In this document: one piece after another, positions 1 to 6,048 of the stretch
Layout: the number at the start of each line of letters is the position of its first letter
Numbering within the stretch: the first letter of the stretch is position 1
NCBI GenBank assembly: GCA_016926235.1
Contig: JAFGOZ010000183.1
Coordinates: 1 to 7,244, forward strand
Direction of reading: 5' to 3'
DNA length: 7,244 nucleotides
From: Bacteroidales bacterium
GTDB taxonomy: Bacteria; Bacteroidota; Bacteroidia; Bacteroidales; UBA10428
Notes under the pieces: model-generated
Seen by the model: the letters and a program-made list of their open reading frames with translations, nothing else
Told to the model about the DNA's origin: nothing
Databases searched by the model: none
Made by a program: the position numbers and the translations under genes

Positions 1-75
1 AAAATTAACTGGCAGTTTACAAATAAGGAGGCAAGAATCAAATTGAGGAGACTATATCCGTCAATTCATAATTAA
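1..75 (+). CDS. C-terminal end of a probable IS630-family transposase (partial)
   Basis: Frame 1 is open from the window edge to a TAA at 73-75 and encodes 24 residues. They contain the pattern NWQFT followed by EARIKLRRLYPSI. Several IS630-family DDE transposases end with a very similar stretch (NWxFTTxDARxKLxxLYPS) just before the stop codon, and this was recognised from memory of the family. The catalytic DDE residues would lie upstream, outside the window, so it cannot be said whether the gene is intact. IS630 elements are compact and normally end shortly after the transposase stop, so the element's right end should lie within roughly the next 100 bases, but no terminal inverted repeat can be assigned without the left end. 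A chance open tail is possible, although the match is specific. Confidence 0.55.
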   Translation, partial: KINWQFTNKEARIKLRRLYPSIHN

Positions 76-130
76 CATAACACTAGCTAAAATTAGCAGA
101 TAAGAGTAAGTTTATTACCTATATAACCGA

Positions 131-216
131 GTTAGCGGTAAGGAAATGACATCCATACAGTTAGCACCCATAATCATTAAAACAAGTTAGCGCTGCGGGA
201 CACAAAGCATCGCTAA
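131..216 (+). repeat. Cluster of short GTTAGC repeats in the non-coding region
   Basis: The hexamer GTTAGC occurs at 131-136, 160-165 and 186-191, spaced 29 and 26 bases apart. The last copy forms part of an inverted pair, TTAGCG at 187-192 with CGCTAA at 211-216. The 9-mer CACAAAGCA is repeated at 201-209 and 228-236, and the 8-mer CATCGCTA at 208-215 and 251-258. No gene is visible here. The stretch from about 185 to 310 is also richer in GC than the DNA around it. Function is unknown. It could be a degraded repeat or recombination-site array, or the flank of the neighbouring insertion sequence. Confidence 0.45.
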
Positions 217-232
217 TACTCCCAACGCACAA

Positions 233-289
233 AGCAAAAGTTTGGCAGTCCATCGCTACAACCATCCCTTCGGCTGCCAAACATTTGCT
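233..289 (+). repeat. Long inverted repeat followed by a T-run (possible terminator or structured element)
   Basis: The left arm at 233-248 (agcaaaagtttggcag) pairs with the right arm at 274-289, matching at 15 of 16 positions around a 25-base spacer. Pairing extends outwards with small interruptions to about 227 and 296. The right arm runs directly into six T residues (289-294), as in a rho-independent terminator reading left to right. The spacer is longer than in a normal terminator, however, and the upstream stop codon is over 150 bases away. It could instead be a mobile repeat of the REP or attC kind, or a small folded RNA. The non-coding stretch 76-369 otherwise shows only the short repeats to its left and a possible promoter near 343. 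Confidence 0.5.
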
Positions 290-342
290 TTTTTGCTAAA
301 ACGGAATTGGCCTAGACGGATTATAAAATTTGAGGTTGTTCG

Positions 343-350
343 TATATTTG
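343..350 (+). promoter_or_regulatory. Possible Bacteroidota -7 promoter element for the AraC-type regulator
   Basis: TATATTTG matches the Bacteroidota -7 consensus TAnnTTTG and lies 19 bases before the ATG at 370, which would give a very short leader. No convincing TTTG/TTG -33 box lies at the usual 19-20 base spacing upstream, so this rests on the -7 match alone in AT-rich DNA. Confidence 0.3.
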
Positions 351-369
351 TAAAATATATATTCAATTA

Positions 370-1515
370 ATGGACCTGCTTAAAAACATACAAATCATTA
401 CTCAATGTATTCTTGTGTTCTTATGCATCATCTTTTCAATATTTCTTTTATCATCAAGGAAAAGAAATAAAGCGGGAAATTACATTTTTGCTTTTATGTT
501 AATCTCATTCGGAATTACAACCTTGGGTGGCATATTCATTTACTTAGCTAAACCGGGTGATACAATTTACAATATTTTTTACTCCCTCATTTATGTCGCT
601 TTCCCATTCCAGTATTTATGGGTCCCTTTGCTATATGTTTTTACATTGTCTTTCGCAATTCCCACTTTCAAGATCAAGAAATCTTATTTACTCCATATAA
701 TTCCCTTTTCATTAATTATTATAAGGGTAGTTATCTTACTAATATCTGAAAACCCGGAAAATATCAGGAAGATTACAACTACAGATTTCTTATTTAATCC
801 GGTGGAGAGAACTATGTATTACATTCTTGAATATTTGCAGTTTTATTTCTATGCTATTGCTTCTCTGATGGTTTTGCGTCGATACCACATACATATTAAA
901 GAATTTCACTCTTCGATTGAGAAGATAAACCTATCCTGGTTAGCATATATCATTTACAGTATTATTTTGGTAAAAACTCTTAAACTAATTGGGACAATCT
1001 TTTCTCTAATGTCTATTTTGACTAATGTCTATATTTACATATATATTGCTATTGGGATAATCTTTGTTTTCTTTTTAGGCATAATATTTTTAAAGGGAAT
1101 ATATCAACCAAATGTATTCTTTGTTCTAAACAACGAGAGAGAAAGAGGAAAATATTCCAAAACAAAGCTTTCAGACGAATTACAGGGAAAGTATTTTTCA
1201 ATGCTTATCAATCATATGGATATCAATAAACCCTATCTTGATCCAGACTTAAACCTGAATATTTTATCAAACCAGGTACAGATTCCCACGCACCATTTAT
1301 CACAAATAATTAATAGTAAATCCGGACAAAATTTTTATGATTTCATTAATTCTTACAGGATTAAAGAAAGCATTGAGTTATTGAAAAATGATAGAAAAAA
1401 AACGATTTTAGAGATCCTATATGAGACAGGATTTAATTCAAAGTCAGTTTTCAACACATTTTTCAAGAAATATACAAAAATGACTCCTACCGAATTCAGA
1501 CGGACCTCCAGTTGA
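370..1515 (+). CDS. Membrane-anchored AraC-family transcriptional regulator
   Basis: A 381-residue protein in two parts. Residues 1-245 are strongly hydrophobic, with about seven predicted membrane helices (near 8-28, 37-58, 66-95, 107-125, 148-169, 189-213 and 221-242). Residues 280-380 form an AraC/XylS-type DNA-binding domain. Its first helix-turn-helix is at about 295-316 (LNILSNQVQIPTHHLSQIIN) and its second at about 345-366, followed by the typical family ending YTKMTPTEFRR. A short polar linker (about 253-275) joins the halves. This architecture is common in Bacteroidota, where the membrane part is thought to sense a signal; the ligand here is unknown. The start is the ATG about 20 bases after a possible -7 box, and there is no Shine-Dalgarno sequence. 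It lies 210 bases upstream of a co-directional four-gene cluster and may regulate it, which is inference from position only. Confidence 0.9.
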   Translation: MDLLKNIQIITQCILVFLCIIFSIFLLSSRKRNKAGNYIFAFMLISFGITTLGGIFIYLAKPGDTIYNIFYSLIYVAFPFQYLWVPLLYVFTLSFAIPTFKIKKSYLLHIIPFSLIIIRVVILLISENPENIRKITTTDFLFNPVERTMYYILEYLQFYFYAIASLMVLRRYHIHIKEFHSSIEKINLSWLAYIIYSIILVKTLKLIGTIFSLMSILTNVYIYIYIAIGIIFVFFLGIIFLKGIYQPNVFFVLNNERERGKYSKTKLSDELQGKYFSMLINHMDINKPYLDPDLNLNILSNQVQIPTHHLSQIINSKSGQNFYDFINSYRIKESIELLKNDRKKTILEILYETGFNSKSVFNTFFKKYTKMTPTEFRRTSS

Positions 1516-1612
1516 TCCATGTCGCTCTATTTATACTTTTCAATATAAAAATAACTAAGTCTTGTTAAAATCCCTGTTTTTTTAGTTTTACCTTATCGGT
1601 CGGGACAATAAA

Positions 1613-1622
1613 CAGGATCCTG
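1613..1622. repeat. Perfect 10-bp palindrome upstream of the CPBP operon
   Basis: CAGGATCCTG is a perfect palindrome about 100 bases before the CPBP protease gene and just before a TTTG pair (1631-1634, 1638-1641). It could be an operator half of some kind, but one copy of a 10-mer palindrome is weak evidence. The rest of the 1516-1725 gap is AT-rich and shows no clear terminator for the regulator gene. Confidence 0.2.
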
Positions 1623-1675
1623 AAGTTAACTTTGCAGTTTGTATTAAATTAGGGTAGATAATTGTATATCACCAG

Positions 1676-1710
1676 TTGCTCCCTTTATTATAGATAATAA
1701 GTTTTGAGGA
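1676..1710 (+). promoter_or_regulatory. Weak candidate promoter and purine-rich site before the CPBP gene
   Basis: TTG at 1676-1678 and TAAGTTTTG at 1698-1706 are separated by 19 bases, the spacing expected of a Bacteroidota -33/-7 pair. The -7 box has one extra base relative to TAnnTTTG. GAGGA at 1706-1710 could help ribosome binding but sits 15 bases before the ATG at 1726, which is farther than usual, and it cannot serve as both an RBS and part of this promoter. Treat as tentative. Confidence 0.2.
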
Positions 1711-1725
1711 TAATAATAAACTCAT

Positions 1726-2496
1726 ATGAATATTGAAACAAAAAGTCAATTTCTTTTACTTCTGCTAATCCTTATATTTTATGGTTTATTGGCTTTTTTA
1801 ACATACACATGTATCCCCATTGAGGAAATTATCGGATCAGGCCAGTCAGTTCCCGAAAAGCTGTTAACCACAGAGAAGTGGATCCTGGGATTGCAGCAAG
1901 CAGGAATGGTGTTTGCTATTTATTTGCCTTTATCTTTAGCTGGCTATTGGTTTACAAAAAGGACAGGATCTCCAAAAATATACAGAACGGGATCCGGCTG
2001 GCGTTCGTGGTTCATGTGGCCAATGATCATCGGTATAGGACTAGGTTCTATTTTAATAATAATTGACAGATCTTTCAGGCTTATTGGATCAACTGCTTGG
2101 TTAAGCCATCCGGTTTTCCCGTTCTCATTAATTGCTTCAGCTACTGCAGCCATGGGAGAAGAGATAATCTTCCGTTTTTTTCTGATGGGATTAATAATCC
2201 TAATATTGAAACTCCTTTTTAAAAATTTGAATTCAGGGATCACATTCTGGATTGGAAATATTCTCGCTGCCCTGGCCTTTAGTGCCGGTCATATGCCCGG
2301 TACGTTACAATTACTAAATATTGCATCCCTTTCTCAAGTTCCAATATTAGTTGTACTTGAGTTATTTACCATATGCACCCTTGTTGGGATAGTGGCCGGG
2401 TATCGATATTACCGCGATGGACTTATTGCTGCCATCGGAGTACATTTTTGGACAGATATTGTATGGCATGTGCTTTGGCCATTTATCATGGCATAG
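1726..2496 (+). CDS. CPBP-family intramembrane glutamic protease
   Basis: A 256-residue, very hydrophobic protein with the conserved motifs of the CPBP family (CAAX proteases and bacteriocin-processing enzymes, ABI family). Motif 1 is EEIIFR at residues 145-150 (E145, E146, R150). Motif 2 is FSAGH at 185-189, giving H189. Motif 3 is HFWTD at 240-244, giving H240 and D244. Hydrophobic segments lie near 8-28, 58-76, 97-114, 132-160, 172-188 and 203-226. The family cleaves substrates within the inner membrane using the glutamate and histidines. All catalytic positions are present, so it should be active, but the substrate is unknown. In bacteria such proteins act in bacteriocin self-immunity, peptide maturation or membrane-protein turnover. 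No precursor peptide or bacteriocin gene is visible nearby. It heads the plus-strand cluster, with 62 bases to the next gene. Confidence 0.88.
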   Translation: MNIETKSQFLLLLLILIFYGLLAFLTYTCIPIEEIIGSGQSVPEKLLTTEKWILGLQQAGMVFAIYLPLSLAGYWFTKRTGSPKIYRTGSGWRSWFMWPMIIGIGLGSILIIIDRSFRLIGSTAWLSHPVFPFSLIASATAAMGEEIIFRFFLMGLIILILKLLFKNLNSGITFWIGNILAALAFSAGHMPGTLQLLNIASLSQVPILVVLELFTICTLVGIVAGYRYYRDGLIAAIGVHFWTDIVWHVLWPFIMA

Positions 2497-2558
2497 GACT
2501 AAAATTACAGCATCTTTAACAAGGATGATTTACTCCTTATATTGCTTAATGCCTGATT

Positions 2559-3551
2559 ATGAGAAGCTTTCTTTTGATCGCCCTAGTATTAATGCAGATT
2601 CGAAACCAAAATGCATACTTCCTGCCTGAGGAGTTTAAACCCTCCCCTGTCGGCAAATCATTATATTACATTACGGGTACCGGCTGTAACGTCGTATTCT
2701 GGGTAACAGCAAAGGGGATTGTAGTGGTGGATTCAGGTGAAAAACCGTTACTCTCCGATAAATTATTGAATAGTATCAAGGAGATTTCCGAGATGCCTAT
2801 ACGTTATCTTGTATTTACCCACCATCATCATACCGGAGGAGCAAATGGATTCCCTGAGTCAACCCTCCTGTTATCGCATCATAATGTAAAAATCAATATT
2901 CCAATATTTTGGGAGATCACTGTGGATCTTTTAGAAAATAATATTCTTGATCTGAAGAAAAAAATGCATCTGGATACTGGGCTTTTGGATTCTGATAGTA
3001 TCAGGAATCTGGTATTCTTGAGACAAGGTCAGTTGGAAGCTGTCAGGAATCAGAAAAATATTGAGCCCCATATAACATTTCACGATTCACTGAACATTAA
3101 CCTTTCAGGGCAGGAGGTAAGGTTATTCTATTGGGGGCCAGGACATACTAATGGTGATATCATCGTCTATTTTCCGGCTGAAAAGGTAGTCTGCACCGGT
3201 GACCTACTGTTCACGAACGGTTGGATCCCACGTCTTGATGGAGATGCGGGTTCGTCTATAGAAAATTGGCTCAACATATTTGACAAATTGAATGTGATGG
3301 ATTTTCAGATACTGATCCCCGGGCATGGATCAATGATCAGCAAAGACGAATTCAGGTCTTATGCAGATTTTGCCATGAATTATCTGAACGACCTGCAACG
3401 TGAAGTAATAAAGTATATCGCTGAGGGATATTCACTGCAATATATCAGGGAGAACCTCCATCTTCCAAAATACGAAGATTCGGGAATGGCCATAGAACTT
3501 CTTTCCTGGAATATTAATGCTGCCTATAACGAAATTGTTAACTATAAATAA
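2559..3551 (+). CDS. MBL-fold metallohydrolase-like protein with a shortened HxHxDH motif
   Basis: A 330-residue metallo-beta-lactamase-fold protein. Residues 36-60 carry the opening strands (ending VVVDSGEKP), and VFTHHHHTGGANGF at 86-99 sits where the zinc motif belongs. Later ligand motifs are intact: GPGHTNGD (H196), CTGDLLF (D215) and IPGHGS (H256). The usual THxHxDHTGG is reduced to THHHHTGG, two residues short, so the Asp and one intervening position are missing. H88, H90 and H91 could still supply the three histidines. The C-terminal helical part (about 275-330, ending WNINAAYNEIV) resembles that of other MBL proteins of this subgroup. Residues 1-19 resemble a weak signal peptide, suggesting export. 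The ATG at 2559 is the first ATG after an in-frame stop (2547-2549) and has no Shine-Dalgarno sequence. The substrate is unknown, and the lost Asp makes normal two-metal hydrolysis doubtful. Confidence 0.85.
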   Translation: MRSFLLIALVLMQIRNQNAYFLPEEFKPSPVGKSLYYITGTGCNVVFWVTAKGIVVVDSGEKPLLSDKLLNSIKEISEMPIRYLVFTHHHHTGGANGFPESTLLLSHHNVKINIPIFWEITVDLLENNILDLKKKMHLDTGLLDSDSIRNLVFLRQGQLEAVRNQKNIEPHITFHDSLNINLSGQEVRLFYWGPGHTNGDIIVYFPAEKVVCTGDLLFTNGWIPRLDGDAGSSIENWLNIFDKLNVMDFQILIPGHGSMISKDEFRSYADFAMNYLNDLQREVIKYIAEGYSLQYIRENLHLPKYEDSGMAIELLSWNINAAYNEIVNYK

Positions 3552-3555
3552 CCAT

Positions 3556-4287
3556 ATGGACAGGAATAAGCAAATGATTCTTATCGTGATGTTTTCATGT
3601 ATCATGAACAGCCTGACCGCCCAGGATGCAGATGATATTATTACCAAATATCTGGATTCAATGGGAGGCGTTGATCGGTTAAGAAACTGGGTTTCACTTA
3701 AGGTAAAAGGAAGATATACCATGCTTAGACAAAGCAACACGGTGGTGCCTTTTGAAGTTTGGTATATCGCTCCAAATAAGAAAAGGACCGAAATGACTAT
3801 TAACGGCGAAAAGGCCATCTACGCCTTCGATGGATGCACTTCCTGGTTTGTCGATCCTTCAAAGGGAGTGACAATACCGGCATACATGCCAGAATTACAG
3901 GCAAAGAATAACCGGGACCATGCCGATGAATATCCATTTATTGAATACAGAAAAAAGGGGCATAAAGTTGAATTTATTGCCACCGAGGAGCTTGAAGGTA
4001 ACAAGGTTCATGTTATAAAACTATGCCGCGACAATGGAACTGAGTCTATCCATTACTTTGATAGTGATTCTGGATTTGAACGGAAAATATTGATAAATAG
4101 TAACAGCCATTCATCGACAATAACCACCGAAATCTATGAAAGTGATTTCAGGTCCATTAAATGGTTAACCCTTCCATTTTTTATCGAGACAAGGATTAAC
4201 GGTCAACCGGTTTATACCATGGTGATTGATGAAGCGGAAATTGACTGTTTCGTCGAAGAATCATTATTTACAATGCCTCAAAAGTAA
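3556..4287 (+). CDS. Secreted LolA/LppX-like (outer-membrane lipoprotein-sorting-like) protein
   Basis: A 243-residue protein from the ATG at 3556. Residues 1-22 form a clear signal peptide: basic MDRNKQ, hydrophobic core, and cleavage after LTA with Q next, typical of Bacteroidota. There is no lipobox, so it is probably a soluble periplasmic protein. The mature part starts with a helix (IITKYLDSMGG, then VSLKVKGRY) and continues as alternating strands, including IYAFDGCTSWFVDP and ending DCFVEESLFTMP. This pattern is that of the proteins annotated as outer membrane lipoprotein-sorting protein (COG2834-like) in Bacteroidota and Acidobacteria, whose fold binds lipids or lipoproteins. True LolA function is not implied. 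An in-frame ATG at 3517 would overlap the previous gene by 35 bases and bury the signal peptide, so 3556, four bases after that gene's stop, is preferred. The tight spacing indicates co-translation with the MBL gene. Confidence 0.75.
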   Translation: MDRNKQMILIVMFSCIMNSLTAQDADDIITKYLDSMGGVDRLRNWVSLKVKGRYTMLRQSNTVVPFEVWYIAPNKKRTEMTINGEKAIYAFDGCTSWFVDPSKGVTIPAYMPELQAKNNRDHADEYPFIEYRKKGHKVEFIATEELEGNKVHVIKLCRDNGTESIHYFDSDSGFERKILINSNSHSSTITTEIYESDFRSIKWLTLPFFIETRINGQPVYTMVIDEAEIDCFVEESLFTMPQK

Positions 4288-4321
4288 TTTGTGTGAAATA
4301 ATCACCAATTACAATACCGCT

Positions 4322-5290
4322 GTGTTATTGAGAGAAAAAATTAAGTCACTGGCCAGATTACATGGATTTGATCTTATCGGATTCATTGGCACATATCATC
4401 TAACATATTCAGCAAAACCTTGGTCGATTGATAATCGTGTTCAAAACAATCCATTCACGCCGGGATCTGTGGTCATAGTTGGCGTGTATGATATAAAACT
4501 GCTTAAAGAATCAAGCCATTCGTGTACAACAGGTAAAATTGCCAGAAGTTATGCCGTAGGTCATGAATTTGACCTTACTGTTGAATTGCAATCCATTATT
4601 GATTTCCTGATTAATGAAGGATACCAGGCCCATCCTGTAAAAAAATATTTCTCAACCAATTTCTCATTAAAAAAGGCTGCCCTATTTGCAGGTCTTGGAT
4701 GGCAGGGTTACAATAGCCTTATTATAAATCCCACATTTGGAAGCTGGATCACCTATGGAGCAATAATAACAAGCGCAGAATTGGAGGCTGAGGACCAGCC
4801 ACAGAGAACCCGATGCGGAAAGTGTATGAAGTGCATTAGAGCCTGCCCAATGCAAGCAATTATCAAACCATTTGTAGTACAGCCAACAAGGTGTTTAGAC
4901 AAAATCCTTAATACATCAGGAGTTATTCCTGATAGTACAAAAGCCAAAATTGGGAATAGGCTTCTTAGCTGTGATATATGTCAGGAGGTATGTCCTTACA
5001 ATAGACAGCATATAAAATACGATGGCATACCACGGCTATATCCCTATCAATTCACTTTATCTGATTTGCTGTCTATGGGCAAGGAACTATTCAATGGATC
5101 TTTTGGGAATTTAAATTGGAGTATTGATTTTCACACTTTCCTCCGAAATGTAATAATTGCATCCGGCAATTCGGGTGATGGCAGGTTAACTCCCAAATTG
5201 AAAAACTATTTGCCACATGAAAATGAACCTATTAAGGATGCTGTAAAATGGGCATTGAGGAGACTCAATTACTACTCATTCAATTCATAG
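4322..5290 (+). CDS. QueG-like (epoxyqueuosine reductase family) double [4Fe-4S] protein
   Basis: A 322-residue protein if translated from GTG 4322. The order matches QueG: an N-terminal cobamide-binding-type domain (DUF1730-like, about 1-150), a double [4Fe-4S] ferredoxin domain, and a short HEAT-like C-terminus (RNVIIASGNSGDG then AVKWALRRL). All eight cluster cysteines are present: CGKCMKCIRACP (C165, C168, C171, C175), C191, and CDICQEVCP (C217, C220, C224). AGLGWQGYNSLI, about 123-134, corresponds to the QueG segment AGLGWxGKNxLL. Just before it, however, QueG's VDxxPxxER stretch with the catalytic Asp is replaced by FSTNFSLKK, so this is probably a paralog with another substrate. The start is uncertain: an ATG at 4226 adds 32 residues that overlap the previous gene by 62 bases and are unlike the family, and TTG 4289 is another option. 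The GTG gives the usual QueG-like N-terminus. No queuosine genes are nearby. Confidence 0.82.
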   Translation: MLLREKIKSLARLHGFDLIGFIGTYHLTYSAKPWSIDNRVQNNPFTPGSVVIVGVYDIKLLKESSHSCTTGKIARSYAVGHEFDLTVELQSIIDFLINEGYQAHPVKKYFSTNFSLKKAALFAGLGWQGYNSLIINPTFGSWITYGAIITSAELEAEDQPQRTRCGKCMKCIRACPMQAIIKPFVVQPTRCLDKILNTSGVIPDSTKAKIGNRLLSCDICQEVCPYNRQHIKYDGIPRLYPYQFTLSDLLSMGKELFNGSFGNLNWSIDFHTFLRNVIIASGNSGDGRLTPKLKNYLPHENEPIKDAVKWALRRLNYYSFNS

Positions 5291-5340
5291 ACTTTTTACG
5301 GTTCTCCCACCCTTAATTTAATTTGTAACGCTGTACTAAT

Positions 5341-5368
5341 TTAAACTAAGAATAAAGTTCTTGTTTAA
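5341..5368. terminator. Candidate bidirectional terminator hairpin between convergent genes
   Basis: TTAAAC (5341-5346) and AAGAA (5348-5352) pair with TTCTT (5358-5362) and GTTTAA (5363-5368). This gives an 11-bp stem with one bulged T and a 5-base loop, midway between a plus-strand stop at 5290 and a minus-strand stop at 5442. It is AT-rich and lacks a clean U-tract on either side, so a terminator role rests mainly on position and stem length. Confidence 0.4.
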
Positions 5369-5441
5369 CCTATTTGTTTATAATAGTAATATGACCAATG
5401 TTATATAAATTTGACATTTTTGTATCTTAAACAAATATTTC

Positions 5442-6011
5442 CTAATTAAGCTTCCGGATTGATCTGCGTTTGGGAATAAAGCGTGGCACTTCAAGCATAT
5501 AATTACCATATCCGGGTACTCTTTTAAGGAGATCCTTTTCTTCAAATCTTGACTGAAGATAGACCCATAAACACCCGAATAGAAACGCAATTCCGACAGT
5601 ATAAGTTGGGTACAGAATCAGAATTCCAAAGAATTCAAGGAATGTTCCACAATGAATAGGATGTCGGATTTTAGCATAGACCCCGGTATTAACAATTGAG
5701 TCATGGAGTGTGGATATTGCAGCTTTTCTCCTGATACTTATAAGTGCCCAGATTATTATCGCTCCACCGGTTATTATCAATAACCATGCGATTATATTAC
5801 TCCAAAAGGATAATTTATAAAGTAGTTCATCACTGGTTCTGATTGCAAGGAAATAGCCATAAACCCATAAGGGAATACCAGAAATATTTCTTAGTATAAA
5901 GGATATATATGTCCCCGGTTTTTCTCCAAATTTCTCTGAATAAAAAGCCGTAAATGCACTTGCCAAATGTGAACAAAAGCCTGAAATAATAAAAATCATA
6001 AAAGTAAACAT
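5442..6011 (-). CDS. Isoprenylcysteine carboxylmethyltransferase-like integral membrane protein
   Basis: A 189-residue membrane protein with hydrophobic segments near residues 2-22, 35-56, 70-92 and 121-151. The C-terminal half carries the signature of the ICMT/PEMT-like methyltransferase families: GVYAKIRHPIHCGT (110-123, with R116, H117, P118), then RFEEKDLLKRVPGYGNYMLEVPRFIP (split here as RFEEKDLLKRVPGY, 155-168, and VPRFIP, 175-180). In characterised members this part binds S-adenosylmethionine at the membrane and methylates a lipid-like or prenylated acceptor. Bacteria lack prenylated CaaX proteins, so the acceptor is unknown. It is the last gene of the minus-strand set, 37 bases after the MBL gene's stop, with no clear Shine-Dalgarno sequence. 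A methyltransferase call is well supported at family level but not at substrate level. Confidence 0.82.
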   Translation of the reverse strand: MFTFMIFIISGFCSHLASAFTAFYSEKFGEKPGTYISFILRNISGIPLWVYGYFLAIRTSDELLYKLSFWSNIIAWLLIITGGAIIIWALISIRRKAAISTLHDSIVNTGVYAKIRHPIHCGTFLEFFGILILYPTYTVGIAFLFGCLWVYLQSRFEEKDLLKRVPGYGNYMLEVPRFIPKRRSIRKLN

Positions 6012-6048
6012 ATTCCATAGTCTTTAATATGCAGTGATTATCTGGTTG

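Noticed and set aside
120..296. A CRISPR array or a firm integron attC call for the short repeats.
   Set aside because: The repeats are only 6-9 bases with irregular spacing, so it is not a CRISPR. GTTAGCG does not match the attC core GTTRRRY exactly, and no correctly paired RYYYAAC partner or integrase is visible.
1944..2243. A 99-codon minus-strand open frame inside the CPBP protease gene.
   Set aside because: The plus strand here encodes the catalytic EExxxR region of CPBP, and the antisense product shows no recognisable motif.
1726..2496. A bacteriocin or peptide-maturation locus based on the CPBP protease.
   Set aside because: No small precursor peptide with a double-glycine or similar leader, and no peptide exporter, is visible in the surrounding sequence.
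2820..2831. A frameshift or pseudogene explanation for the odd HHHH stretch.
   Set aside because: The frame continues correctly before and after, with intact downstream motifs and a normal C-terminus; only an in-frame loss fits.
3517..3555. The upstream ATG at 3517 as start of the LolA-like gene.
   Set aside because: It overlaps the MBL gene by 35 bases and adds residues before an otherwise perfect signal peptide starting at 3556.
3432..3818. A 128-codon open frame on the minus strand across the end of the MBL gene and the start of the LolA-like gene.
   Set aside because: It is antisense to two well-supported genes, resembles no family I know, and is best explained as a shadow of their codon composition.
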